Origin: Streptomyces spinosus
Lineage (GTDB): Bacteria > Actinomycetota > Actinomycetes > Streptomycetales > Streptomycetaceae
NCBI RefSeq assembly: GCF_020400655.1
Contig: NZ_JAINRC010000004.1
Span: forward strand, 1-64,000
Direction: 5' to 3'
Length of the DNA stretch: 64,000 bases
Each line of letters opens with the position of its first letter. The first letter of the stretch is position 1. The position numbers were made by a program, and so were the translations under genes. Positions 35,036 through 43,508 of the stretch are shown here, piece after piece. The notes beneath the pieces were generated by a model. It was not told the DNA's origin. It did no database searches and was given only the letters and a program-made list of their open reading frames with translations.

Positions 35036-35102
35036 CGCTCCGCATCCCCCGTCGGAGCGATGGACCGACGCCGGGCAGCTCCCCCCGTGGCTGCCCGGCG
35101 TC
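35036..35102 (+). promoter_or_regulatory. two-hairpin leader before the 72-residue protein gene
   Basis: Hairpin 1: CGCTCCG (35036-35042) with CGGAGCG (35053-35059). Hairpin 2: GACGCCGGGCAG (35067-35078) with CTGCCCGGCGTC (35091-35102), a perfect 12-bp stem with a 12-base C-rich loop. Hairpin 2 ends 52 bp before the GTG start. It may be the terminator of the DUF3099 gene or an attenuator within the leader of the next gene; a CATACT box at 35023-35028 would favour the latter. Confidence 0.5.
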
Positions 35103-35132
35103 GCCTTGTCTGCGCCCCTTGTCCGTGCCCAT

Positions 35133-35154
35133 GAGACGAACCCGAGACGAACCC
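35133..35154 (+). repeat. perfect 11-bp tandem duplication directly before a start codon
   Basis: GAGACGAACCC occurs twice in a row and the second copy abuts the GTG start at 35155. It occupies the place of the ribosome-binding site, which is otherwise weak (GAGACG). Confidence 0.85.
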
Positions 35155-35373
35155 GTGAGTGACGAGACCCCGATCTGCTCCGCCAAGGGCTGCCGTGCCG
35201 CCGCCGTGTGGGTGCTGGCGTGGAACAACCCGAAGGTGCACACGCCGGAGCGGCGCAAGACATGGCTGGCCTGCGAGGAGCACCGCGAGCACCTGTCGCA
35301 GTTCCTCGGGGTGCGGGGTTTCCTGAAGGACGTCGTGGCGTTCGACGAGTGGCGGGCGGCCGAAGGGGCCTAG
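35155..35373 (+). CDS. conserved 72-residue actinobacterial zinc-ribbon-like protein
   Basis: A small conserved protein: ETPICSAKGCRAAAVWVLAWNNPK, then HTPERRKTWLACEEHREHLSQFLGVRGFL. C-x4-C and a later C-x2-H-x2-H (ACEEHREH) suggest a small metal site. Database entries often name this family acetone carboxylase, which is not supported by anything in it. The GTG at 35155 fits the usual N-terminus (SDETPIC). It converges with moaA, 9 bp from its stop. Confidence 0.8.
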   Translation: MSDETPICSAKGCRAAAVWVLAWNNPKVHTPERRKTWLACEEHREHLSQFLGVRGFLKDVVAFDEWRAAEGA

Positions 35374-35382
35374 GTCCTAGCC

Positions 35383-36372
35383 CTAGCCGCCGATCGCCGA
35401 CATCGGGCGGTCCGGCTGGACGAACGTCGGGTCGTCCAGGCCCGCTCCCGCCTTCTTGCCCCACATGGCGAGCTTCCAGATGCGGGCGATCTCCTCGTCC
35501 GGGGCGCCCGAGCGCAGGGCGGCGCGCAGGTCGGTCTCCTCGGTGGCGAACAGGCAGGTGCGTATCTGGCCGTCGGCGGTGAGGCGGGTGCGGTCGCAGG
35601 CCGCGCAGAACGGCCGGGTGACCGAGGCGATCACACCGACGCGGTGCGGGCCGCCGTCGACCAGCCAGCGCTCGGCCGGGGCCGAGCCGCGCTCGTCCGC
35701 TCCCTCGGGGCTGAGGTCGAAGCGGGTGCGCAGGGAGGCCAGGATGTCCCCGGCGGTGACCATGCCCTCGCGCTTCCAGCCGTGCTGGGCGTCCAGGGGC
35801 ATCTGCTCGATGAAGCGCAGCTCGTAGTCGTGCTCCACCGCCCAGGCGAGCAGGTCCGGGGCCTCGTCGTCGTTCAGCCCCGGCATCAGGACCGCGTTGA
35901 CCTTGACGGGGTTCAGCCCGGCTTCGCGGGCGGCCTCCAGGCCCTCCAGCACGTCCCTGTGGCGGTCGCGGCGGGTGAGCGTCTTGAAGACGTCCGGGCG
36001 CAGGGTGTCCAGGGAGACGTTGACCCGGTCCAGGCCCGCCGCCTTCAGCGCGGTCGCGGTGCGCCTCAGACCGATGCCGTTGGTGGTGAGGGACATCTGG
36101 GGGCGCGGCTCCAGCGCGGCGACGCGCTCGACGATGCCGACCAGGCCCGGGCGCAGCAGCGGTTCACCACCGGTGAAGCGGACCTCCTCGATGCCGAGCG
36201 TGCGGACCGCGATGTCGACGAGGCGGACGATCTCGTCGTCCGTGAGCAGGTCGGGCTTGGCCAGCCACTGCAGGCCCTCCTCGGGCATGCAGTAGGTGCA
36301 GCGCAGGTTGCACCGGTCGGTCAACGAGACCCTCAGATCGGTGGCCACCCGGCCGTAGGTGTCGATGAGCAC
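35383..36372 (-). CDS. moaA: GTP 3',8-cyclase (molybdenum cofactor biosynthesis)
   Basis: A 329-residue radical-SAM enzyme that converts GTP to the 3',8-cyclo intermediate, the first step of molybdopterin synthesis. The SAM cluster motif is C-x3-C-x2-C (DRCNLRCTYCMP), followed by VRFTGGEPLL. The second cluster has CAACDRTRLTADGQIRTCLF, and the protein ends in the double glycine needed for activity (SAIGG). GTG at 36372 is chosen because GGGAGGGGGG sits just before it. No other moa gene lies nearby, so MoaC and the rest are encoded elsewhere. Confidence 0.95.
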   Translation of the reverse strand: MLIDTYGRVATDLRVSLTDRCNLRCTYCMPEEGLQWLAKPDLLTDDEIVRLVDIAVRTLGIEEVRFTGGEPLLRPGLVGIVERVAALEPRPQMSLTTNGIGLRRTATALKAAGLDRVNVSLDTLRPDVFKTLTRRDRHRDVLEGLEAAREAGLNPVKVNAVLMPGLNDDEAPDLLAWAVEHDYELRFIEQMPLDAQHGWKREGMVTAGDILASLRTRFDLSPEGADERGSAPAERWLVDGGPHRVGVIASVTRPFCAACDRTRLTADGQIRTCLFATEETDLRAALRSGAPDEEIARIWKLAMWGKKAGAGLDDPTFVQPDRPMSAIGG

Positions 36373-36489
36373 GTAGGCCCCCCTCCCTCTCCCGGTCACT
36401 CATTCTCGGTCGCGCGTGCGTCGGGCGTCACCTGCGAGCCTACGTGACGCCGCTGACATCGACAGCGGCACGATCCCACGAGGTACGGC

Positions 36490-36533
36490 GCGACCGCGTC
36501 GTAGGACCGTACAGTCCGTGACGACGCGGTCGC
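36490..36533 (-). terminator. terminator of the DUF485-symporter operon
   Basis: GCGACCGCGTCGT (36490-36502) and ACGACGCGGTCGC (36521-36533) form a perfect 13-bp stem; the 18-base loop has its own GGAC/GTCC pairing. It lies 26 bp beyond the symporter stop. Confidence 0.82.
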
Positions 36534-36558
36534 CGGTGCGTACTCTGCGTGGCTCGCC

Positions 36559-38214
36559 TCAGTGCGCTCCGGTGCCGGTCAGGGACCGCACCTCCAGTTC
36601 CGCGTACTTGTCCTCGTCCGGGGTCTCCTTCGACAGCAGGGTGCCCACGATCCCGAGCAGGAAGCCGACCGGGATGGAGATGAGCCCGGGGTTCTCCAGC
36701 GGGAACCAGTGGAAGTCGACGTCGGGGAACATCGAGGTCGGCTTGCCGGAGACCACCGGGGAGAACAGCACCAGGCCGACCGCGGTGACCAGGCCGCCGT
36801 AGATGGACCACAGGGCGCCCGTGGTGGTGAACCGCTTCCAGAACAGGCTGTAGAGGATGGTCGGCAGGTTGGCGGAGGCGGCGACCGCGAAGGCGAGGGC
36901 GACCAGGCCGGCCACGTTCAGGTCGCGGGCCAGGGCGCCGAGCACGATGGACACCGCGCCGATGCCGACGGTCGCCCAGCGGGCCGCGCCGATCTCCTGC
37001 TTCTCGCCGGCCTGGCCCTTCTTGATGACGTTCGCGTAGATGTCGTGCGCGAACGAGGACGACGAGGCGAGGGTCAGGCCGGCGACGACCGCGAGGATCG
37101 TGGCGAAGGCGACGGCGGAGATGGTGGCGAGCAGGATGGCTCCCCAGTCGGAGTCGACGCCGCCCAGGTGCAGGGCCAGCAGCGGTGCCGCGGTGTTGCC
37201 CGCCTTGTTGGAGGCGATGATCTCGTCCGGTTTGATCAGCGCGGCGGCGCCGAAGCCGAGGGCGAGGGTCATCAGGTAGAAGGCGCCGATCAGGCCGATC
37301 GCCCAGATGACGGACTTGCGGGCGGCCTTGGCGGTGGGGACCGTGTAGAAGCGGATCAGGATGTGCGGCAGGCCGGCGGTGCCCAGGACCAGGGCGATGC
37401 CGAGCGAGAGGAAGTCCAGCTTGGTGGTGCCGGTGGCGCCGTACTTCAGACCGGGCTCCAGGAAGGCGCTGCCCTTGCCGCTGTTGTCGGCGGCCTTGCC
37501 GAGCAGGTCGGAGATGTTGAAGTCGAACTTCAGCAGGACCAGGAAGGTCAGCAGCAGGGCACCGATGATCAGCAGGACCGCCTTGACCATCTGCACCCAG
37601 GTGGTGCCCTTCATGCCGCCGATGGTCACGTACACGATCATCAGCACGCCGACCAGGGCGACGATGCCGATCTTGCCGCCGTCGCTGGTGATGCCGAGCA
37701 GGAGCGAGACGAGGACGCCGGCGCCGGCCATCTGGGCGAGCAGGTAGAAGATCGACACGACGATCGTGGAGGCGCCGGCGGCCGTGCGGACGGGACGCTG
37801 GCGCATCCGGTAGGCCAGCACGTCGCCCATGGTGTAGCGGCCGGAGTTGCGCAGCGGCTCGGCGACCAGGAGCAGGGCGACGAGCCAGGCGACGAGGAAG
37901 CCGATGGAGTACAGGAAGCCGTCGTAGCCGAACAGGGCGATGGCACCGGCGATGCCGAGGAAGGACGCGGCGGACATGTAGTCGCCGGAGACGGCCAGGC
38001 CGTTCTGGAAGCCGGTGAACTGCCGTCCGCCGGCGTAGAAGTCCGCGGCGTCCTTGGTCTGCCGGCCGGCCCAGACGGTGATGACGAGGGTCGCGGCGAC
38101 GAACACCGCGAACAGGGTGATGATCAGCGTCCGGTGCTCACTGGCCTCGCCGGCGGCGAGCAGGGTGTGCGAGGCCCGGCCGGTGGCCGTCAGGGTGTGC
38201 TGCGCGGGGCTCAT
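36559..38214 (-). CDS. sodium:solute (cation/acetate-type) symporter
   Basis: A 551-residue member of the SSS family with about 13 membrane helices. The ActP subgroup is indicated by DFYAGGRQFTGFQNGLAVSGDYMSAASFLGIAG, by GTAGLPHILIRFYTVP and by the small DUF485 protein encoded just upstream, the standard partner. It probably takes up acetate or another short monocarboxylate with sodium. The ATG at 38214 overlaps the DUF485 stop (ATGA) and has GGAGGG before it. The frame is open upstream, but that part is the shadow of the DUF485 gene. Confidence 0.92.
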   Translation of the reverse strand: MSPAQHTLTATGRASHTLLAAGEASEHRTLIITLFAVFVAATLVITVWAGRQTKDAADFYAGGRQFTGFQNGLAVSGDYMSAASFLGIAGAIALFGYDGFLYSIGFLVAWLVALLLVAEPLRNSGRYTMGDVLAYRMRQRPVRTAAGASTIVVSIFYLLAQMAGAGVLVSLLLGITSDGGKIGIVALVGVLMIVYVTIGGMKGTTWVQMVKAVLLIIGALLLTFLVLLKFDFNISDLLGKAADNSGKGSAFLEPGLKYGATGTTKLDFLSLGIALVLGTAGLPHILIRFYTVPTAKAARKSVIWAIGLIGAFYLMTLALGFGAAALIKPDEIIASNKAGNTAAPLLALHLGGVDSDWGAILLATISAVAFATILAVVAGLTLASSSSFAHDIYANVIKKGQAGEKQEIGAARWATVGIGAVSIVLGALARDLNVAGLVALAFAVAASANLPTILYSLFWKRFTTTGALWSIYGGLVTAVGLVLFSPVVSGKPTSMFPDVDFHWFPLENPGLISIPVGFLLGIVGTLLSKETPDEDKYAELEVRSLTGTGAH

Positions 38215-38567
38215 GCGCCGCCCTCCATCCGGGACTTGATGGCCTCGGCCTTCGGGTCGAGCTTGGCCGCGGCGTGCCGGGCGTACCACCAGGCGATGAG
38301 GAACGTGGTGAGGAACTGGGCGAGGCCCAGGACGAGGGCCACGTTGATGTTGCCGGCGACCTTGGTGCCCATGAAGCCGCCCGCGTAGTTGGACAGCAGG
38401 ACGTACAGCAGGTACCAGGCGATGAAGGCGATGGTCAGCGGGAAGGCGAAGGAGCGGTGGGCGCGGCGCAGTTCACCGAACTCCGCGCTCTGCTGCACCT
38501 CGGTGAACTCCTCGGTGGAGGGAAGGGAAGCTGGGTGTTTCGCGGGTGGCGGTGTCTCGGTGGCCAC
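38211..38567 (-). CDS. DUF485 membrane protein, symporter partner
   Basis: A 118-residue protein with two membrane helices: FAFPLTIAFIAWYLLYVLLSNYA and VALVLGLAQFLTTFLIAWWYARHA, with the usual RRAHRSFAFP before the first. DUF485 proteins accompany ActP-type symporters and may act as accessory subunits. The GTG start at 38567 is preceded by GAGGAGAG. Its stop overlaps the symporter start by four bases, showing translational coupling. Confidence 0.93.
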   Translation of the reverse strand: MATETPPPAKHPASLPSTEEFTEVQQSAEFGELRRAHRSFAFPLTIAFIAWYLLYVLLSNYAGGFMGTKVAGNINVALVLGLAQFLTTFLIAWWYARHAAAKLDPKAEAIKSRMEGGA

Positions 38568-38603
38568 GGGCTCTCCTCGCGTGACGGACGTGCGCTGTCT
38601 GGC

Positions 38604-38656
38604 TTCACAGAACCGGGATCACGTTACCTCTAGTCGCGGGGCGACTCCGTTCTGTG
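38604..38656. promoter_or_regulatory. inverted repeats upstream of the DUF485-symporter operon
   Basis: CACAGAAC (38606-38613) and GTTCTGTG (38649-38656) are perfect inverted arms; between them lies AGTCGC-GGG-GCGACT (38632-38646). GATCACG(T/G)TAC also occurs twice (about 38617 and 38657). The sites are 40-90 bp upstream of the DUF485 start, a position suited to regulators of the operon. Confidence 0.45.
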
Positions 38657-38852
38657 ATCACGGTACGAGGGGTGCCCGCTTCGACGGGCCCCCCGTCCAC
38701 GGTCACGGCGGCCCGCCCGGGCCGGTTCAAGTCCGTCGCGCTCTTTCGGAGATCGGGCGCGGAAGATAGCTTCGGCCTGCACCACCCGCCATGTACCTGC
38801 CCGAACACGACCGTGTCCGGGCGGTTTCGTATCCGGATGATGTGGAGATCCC

Positions 38853-40379
38853 ATGGCTCATCTGCGCTCCAGACGCCGGCTCGCGCTCGCCGTGCCCGTC
38901 GTGCTGTCGCTGACCGCCTCGCTCGGCTTCCTGCCGTCGGCGGCCTCGGCGGCGCCCGCGGCGGGAACGGTGGCGCGGGCGGCGGACGGCCCGACTCTCG
39001 CCTATGTGGTCAACACCCGTACGGACGACCGCACGATCGCGTCCGTGCGGCGGGAGATCGCGCGCAACGGCGGCACGGTGGTGGCCGGTTACGACCGGAT
39101 CGGCGTCGTCGTCGTCCATTCCGCGAACCCGGACTTCGCCGCGCGGATGCGGGCGGTGCGCGGGGTCGACTCCGCGGGTGCCACCCGGACCGCGCCGCTG
39201 AGCGCGGCCGGGACGACGGACGAGGGCGCGGTGCAGGTGCTGTCCCGGGCGGAGCGGGCGCGGATCGCGGCGGGCGCGGCGGCGGGCGAGGAGCCGCTGG
39301 AGGCGGACCAGTGGGACCTGCGGGCGATCGGCGCCGACCGTGCCGCGAAGGTGGATCCGGGCAGCCGGAACGTCACGGTCGGGGTCATCGACACCGGCGT
39401 GGACGACACGCACCCGGACATAGCCCCGAACTTCTCCGCGTCCCAGTCGGCGAGCTGCGTGAGCGGCAAGGCGGACACGACGTACGGCGCGTGGCGGCCG
39501 GCGGACGCCGGCCACTACCACGGCACCCATGTGGCCGGTGAGATAGCCGCCGCCCGCAACGGCATCGGCGTGGCCGGTGTGGCGCCGGGCGTGAAGGTCG
39601 CGAGCATCACGGTGGCCCAGCCGGACGAGACGTCGCTGTTCTACCCGGAGAGCGTGGTCTGCGCGTTCGTGTTCGCCGCGGACCACGGCATCGAGATCAC
39701 CAACAACAGCTACTACGTTGATCCGTGGTTGTACAACTGCATGGACGACCCCGATCAACGTGCCATCGTCGACGCGGTCAACAGGGCCCAGCTGTACGCC
39801 CAGCGCAAGGGCACGCTCAACGTCGCCTCGGCGGGCAACTCCAACGACGACCTGGACTCCGACGCCGTCGTGGACGACTCCAGCCCCGACGACTCGACGG
39901 CCCGGACCCGCACGATCGACCCGCACGCGTGCTTCGACGTGCCGACCCAGCTGCCCGGTGTGGTCACCGTGAGCGCGGTGGGCGTGAAGGGCACCAAGTC
40001 GTACTACTCCAGCTACGGCCGGGGCGTGGTCGACGTGGCGGGGCCGGGCGGCGACAAGTACCAGATCCCGGACACGCCGTCGAGGAACGGCCGCGTCCTG
40101 TCCACCCTGCCGAACGACCAGTACGGCTTCCTCCAGGGGACCTCGATGGCCTCCCCGCACGTGGCCGCAGTGGCGGCGCTGCTCAAGTCGGCGCACCCGC
40201 ACGCCACTCCCGCCCAGCTGCGGGCGCTGCTGAAGGCCCAGGCGGACAACCCGGGCTGCCCGGCCGGGCCGTACGACGGCGACGGCGACGGGGTCGTGGA
40301 CGCGACCTGCGCCGGCGGCAAGCGGGTCAACGGCTTCTACGGCTTCGGTGTCGTCAACGCGCTGCGCGCCGTCGAGTAG
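38853..40379 (+). CDS. secreted subtilisin-like serine protease (S8), copy 1
   Basis: A 508-residue exported protease. A signal peptide (residues 1-33, ending PSAASA) and a propeptide (about 45-110, AYVVNTRTDDRTIASVRREIARNGG) precede the catalytic domain. The catalytic triad is D in VIDTGVDDTHPD (about 178), H in YHGTHVAGEIAAARNG (about 224) and S in GTSMASPH (about 430). The oxyanion Asn is in TNNSYY. Extra cysteines (SCVSGK, NCMDDP, GCPAG, TCAGG) probably form disulfides. It degrades extracellular protein. A near-identical paralogue follows 100 bp downstream. Confidence 0.95.
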   Translation: MAHLRSRRRLALAVPVVLSLTASLGFLPSAASAAPAAGTVARAADGPTLAYVVNTRTDDRTIASVRREIARNGGTVVAGYDRIGVVVVHSANPDFAARMRAVRGVDSAGATRTAPLSAAGTTDEGAVQVLSRAERARIAAGAAAGEEPLEADQWDLRAIGADRAAKVDPGSRNVTVGVIDTGVDDTHPDIAPNFSASQSASCVSGKADTTYGAWRPADAGHYHGTHVAGEIAAARNGIGVAGVAPGVKVASITVAQPDETSLFYPESVVCAFVFAADHGIEITNNSYYVDPWLYNCMDDPDQRAIVDAVNRAQLYAQRKGTLNVASAGNSNDDLDSDAVVDDSSPDDSTARTRTIDPHACFDVPTQLPGVVTVSAVGVKGTKSYYSSYGRGVVDVAGPGGDKYQIPDTPSRNGRVLSTLPNDQYGFLQGTSMASPHVAAVAALLKSAHPHATPAQLRALLKAQADNPGCPAGPYDGDGDGVVDATCAGGKRVNGFYGFGVVNALRAVE

Positions 40380-40478
40380 CCGGCCGGCGGCCCGCACACC
40401 GCCGTCGTCGTCCGACGGCGCTTCACCAGATGTCCCGCACGACGCGCTCGCACCGCGAACGAACTGGAGAGAACAGCC

Positions 40479-41996
40479 ATGACCGCGCCCAAGCCGCGCC
40501 ACCGCCGCGCCCTCGCCCTCCCCGCCGGGATGGCCCTGGCCACGGCCCTCGCGTTCCTGCCCGGCGTCAACGCGTCCGCCGCCACCGGCACCCCGGCGGC
40601 CTCCGCCGACGCGCCCGCGCTCAGCTACGTCGTCAACGTCCGCCCCGGACACGCCGCCTCGGCGCGTGTCCAGAAGGCGATCGCCGAGGCCGGGGGCTCG
40701 GTGGTGGTCGCGTACGACCGGATCGGCGTGATCGTCGCCCACTCGTCGACCCCCGGCTTCGCCCAGCGGATCCGCGCCGTACGCGGAGTCGACTCGGCCG
40801 GGGCCACGCGCAACGCGCCGCTGCCCGCGCAGTCCACCACCGACATGGGCACGCCGAAGGCACTGACCGCCGAGGAGGCCGCCCGGGTGACGGCGGCCGA
40901 CGGCCAGGACCCGCTGGAACCGCTCCAGTGGGACCTGCCCGCCATCAAGGCTGACAAGGCGCACGAGAAGACGCTGGGCAGCCGGGACGTCACGGTCGCC
41001 GTCATCGACACGGGCGTCGACGACACCCACCCGGACATCGCGCCCAACTTCGACCGCGCCGCGTCCGCCAACTGCGTGTCGGGGAAGCCGGACACGACGG
41101 ACGGCGCCTGGCGGCCGAGCGCGTCGGAGAGCCCGCACGGCACGCACGTGGCGGGCGAGATCGCCGCCGCGAAGAACGGCGTGGGCGTCACCGGCGTGGC
41201 ACCGGGCGTCAAGGTCGCCGGCATCAAGGTCGCCAACCCGGACGGCTACTTCTACACCGAGGCCGTGGTCTGCGGTTTCGTGTGGGCGGCCGAGCACCAC
41301 GTCGACGTGACCAACAACAGCTACTACACCGACCCGTGGTACTTCAACTGCACCACCGACCCGGACCAGAAGGCGCTCGTGGACGCCATCACCCGGGCCT
41401 CGCGGTACGCGGAGCGCAAGGGCGCGGTCAACGTCGCGGCGGCGGGCAACGAGAGCTACGACCTCGCGTCCGACTCGATCACCGACCCGGTGTCCCCGAA
41501 CGACGGCACGCCCTCGGACCGGGTGATCGACCCGCACGAGTGCTACGACATACCGACCCAGCTGCCGGGTGTCGTGACGGTGGCGGCCACGGGCGCCAAG
41601 GGCCTCAAGTCGTCCTTCTCCAACTACGGTCTCGGCGTCATAGACATCGCCGCGCCGGGCGGCGACTCGACCGCGTACCAGAAGCCGGAGCCGCCGGCGA
41701 CCAGCGGCCTCATCCTGGGCCCGCTGCCGGGCGGCAAGTGGGGCTACATGGCCGGGACGTCCATGGCGACACCGCATGTCGCCGGCGTTGCCGCGTTGAT
41801 CAAGTCAACCCATCCGCACGCCTCCGCGGCCCTGGTCAAGGCGCTGCTGTACGCCGAGGCCAACGCCACCCCGTGCACGGACCCGTACGACATCAACGGT
41901 GACGGCAAGGTGGACGCGGTCTGCGAGGGGTCGAGGAACTACAACGGCTTCTACGGCCGGGGCACGGCGGACGCGCTGGCCGCGGTGACCCGGTAG
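40479..41996 (+). CDS. secreted subtilisin-like serine protease (S8), copy 2
   Basis: A 505-residue paralogue of the preceding gene with the same layout: signal peptide (RRALALPAGMALATALAFLPGVNASA), propeptide with SYVVNVRPGHAASARVQKAIAEAGG, and triad D in VIDTGVDDTHPD, H in PHGTHVAGEIAAAKNG and S in GTSMATPH. Conserved pieces such as NNSYYTDPWYFNC and YNGFYGRGTADAL align with copy 1 throughout. GGAGAG precedes the ATG at 40479. It arose by tandem duplication followed by divergence, probably with shifted specificity. Confidence 0.95.
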   Translation: MTAPKPRHRRALALPAGMALATALAFLPGVNASAATGTPAASADAPALSYVVNVRPGHAASARVQKAIAEAGGSVVVAYDRIGVIVAHSSTPGFAQRIRAVRGVDSAGATRNAPLPAQSTTDMGTPKALTAEEAARVTAADGQDPLEPLQWDLPAIKADKAHEKTLGSRDVTVAVIDTGVDDTHPDIAPNFDRAASANCVSGKPDTTDGAWRPSASESPHGTHVAGEIAAAKNGVGVTGVAPGVKVAGIKVANPDGYFYTEAVVCGFVWAAEHHVDVTNNSYYTDPWYFNCTTDPDQKALVDAITRASRYAERKGAVNVAAAGNESYDLASDSITDPVSPNDGTPSDRVIDPHECYDIPTQLPGVVTVAATGAKGLKSSFSNYGLGVIDIAAPGGDSTAYQKPEPPATSGLILGPLPGGKWGYMAGTSMATPHVAGVAALIKSTHPHASAALVKALLYAEANATPCTDPYDINGDGKVDAVCEGSRNYNGFYGRGTADALAAVTR

Positions 41997-42027
41997 CCCC
42001 CACCCCGAGGACCGCACGGCGGCACCC

Positions 42028-42062
42028 TGCACATATTGATTCACTCAATAATGCATAGTGCA
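42028..42062. promoter_or_regulatory. low-GC operator-like island before the CoA transferase gene
   Basis: This 35-bp island is mostly A/T in a GC-rich genome. It has the inverted repeat ATTGA-TTCAC-TCAAT (42035-42049), and TGCA occurs at 42028, about 42053 and 42059. It ends 3 bp before the chosen start, so it would be a promoter with a bound regulator. No regulator gene is adjacent. Confidence 0.45.
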
Positions 42063-42065
42063 GTC

Positions 42066-43499
42066 ATGACGACTATCACGTACGCGTGGTCCGCTCTGGG
42101 CGGCGATCCCGCTCGTCTCGCCCGGCTCACCACCGTCGGACGGGAAGGCGCGCTCCCGGCGCGTCTTCCCGTCCGGCAGCTCGCCCGGGCGTGCGTCGGC
42201 GCCTGCGCCCTGGCCGCGGCGGAACTGGCGGCCCACCGGGCCGGACGCGCCGAGGTGCCCGGCGTCCTGGTCGACGACGGCGCGGTCGCCACCGCCTTCC
42301 ACAGCGAGCGGGTCCTCCAGGTGGACGGCCGTGCGCCGACGCTCTTCGCACCGCTGTCGCGGTTCTGGCGCACGGCCGACGGCTCGGTGCGCACCCACGC
42401 CAACTACCCGCACCACCGGGTCCGGCTGCTCGGCGCGCTGGGACTGCCGGCGGACGCCTCGGCCGAGGATGTCGCCGGCCGCCTCGCCGAGCGCTCCGCC
42501 CGGGAGACCGAGGAAGCCGTGCTCGGCGCCGGTGGCCTCGCCGTGGCCCTGCGCACCCCGCGGGAGTGGCGGGCGCACCCGCAGGCCGCCGAGGTGGCGG
42601 CACGGCCCCTCGTCGAGCGCGCCCGGCTGGACTCGGCACCCGCGCGCGTGCTGCCGCCGCTGGACCCGGCCGCCGCCGTCCTGCTGCCCGCCGCCGGGCT
42701 GCGCGTCCTGGACCTGACCCGGGTGCTGGCCGGCCCGGTCGCCACCCGCACCCTGGCCCTGCTCGGCGCGGACGTGCTGCGCGTGGACGCACCCTGGCTG
42801 CCGGAACTGCCGGACCAGCACGCCGACACGGGCTTCGGCAAGCGGTCCGCCACGCTCGACCTGACCGCCGGCCGGGACACCTTCGAGGAGCTGCTGCGCA
42901 CCGCCGACGTCGTAGTGACCGGGTACCGCCCGGGCGCGCTCGACCGGTTCGGGCTCGCACCGCGCGCGCTGGCCGAGCGGCACCCCGGCCTGGTCGTGGC
43001 CCAGGTGTCGGCGTGGGGCGGCTACGGGCCCTGGGGCGGCCGGCGGGGCTTCGACAGCCTGGTGCAGGTCGCGACCGGCATCGCGGTCACCGAGGGCTCG
43101 ACGGACCGGCCCGGCGCGCTGCCCGCGCAGGCGCTGGACCACGGAACCGGCTATCTGCTGGCGGCGGCGGTGCTGCGGGCGCTGACCGAGCAGTCGTACG
43201 ACGGCGGGAGCCGGCTGGTCCGGCTGGCGCTGGCCCGGACCGCCCACTGGCTCACCGAGGGCACGGGGGTCCGTCGTGCGGATCAGGCCCCTGAGCCCGG
43301 CGTGATCCAGCCGGGAGGCCCTCGGCCGACGGCGGCCGAGGGGGCGCCGTACGCGGGCCCCGACGCCTGGCTGGCCGAGACGGACGGCCCCCTGGGCCGC
43401 CTCCGGCACGCCCGCCCGGCCGTGTCCTTCGCCGGCGGCCCCACCGACTGGGCGCGGCCCCCGGTGCCGTGGGGGTCGGACCCGGCCACGTGGCGCTGA
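42066..43499 (+). CDS. family III CoA transferase (CaiB/BaiF)
   Basis: A 477-residue protein of the CaiB/BaiF family. The family core is in the second half: LRVLDLTRVLAGPVATRTLALLGADVLRVD, then FGKRSATLDLTAGRDTF, VTGYRPGALDRFGL and AQVSAWGGYGPWGGRRGFDSLVQVATGIAV. The first half (residues 1-190) is a related but weaker copy (SRFWRTADGSVRTHANYPHHR), as in two-domain members. These enzymes move CoA between carboxylic acids; the substrate is unknown. ATG at 42066 gives MTTITYAWSAL; an upstream ATG at 42051 falls in the low-GC island. Confidence 0.88.
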   Translation: MTTITYAWSALGGDPARLARLTTVGREGALPARLPVRQLARACVGACALAAAELAAHRAGRAEVPGVLVDDGAVATAFHSERVLQVDGRAPTLFAPLSRFWRTADGSVRTHANYPHHRVRLLGALGLPADASAEDVAGRLAERSARETEEAVLGAGGLAVALRTPREWRAHPQAAEVAARPLVERARLDSAPARVLPPLDPAAAVLLPAAGLRVLDLTRVLAGPVATRTLALLGADVLRVDAPWLPELPDQHADTGFGKRSATLDLTAGRDTFEELLRTADVVVTGYRPGALDRFGLAPRALAERHPGLVVAQVSAWGGYGPWGGRRGFDSLVQVATGIAVTEGSTDRPGALPAQALDHGTGYLLAAAVLRALTEQSYDGGSRLVRLALARTAHWLTEGTGVRRADQAPEPGVIQPGGPRPTAAEGAPYAGPDAWLAETDGPLGRLRHARPAVSFAGGPTDWARPPVPWGSDPATWR

Positions 43500-43508
43500 C
43501 GGGCCGGT

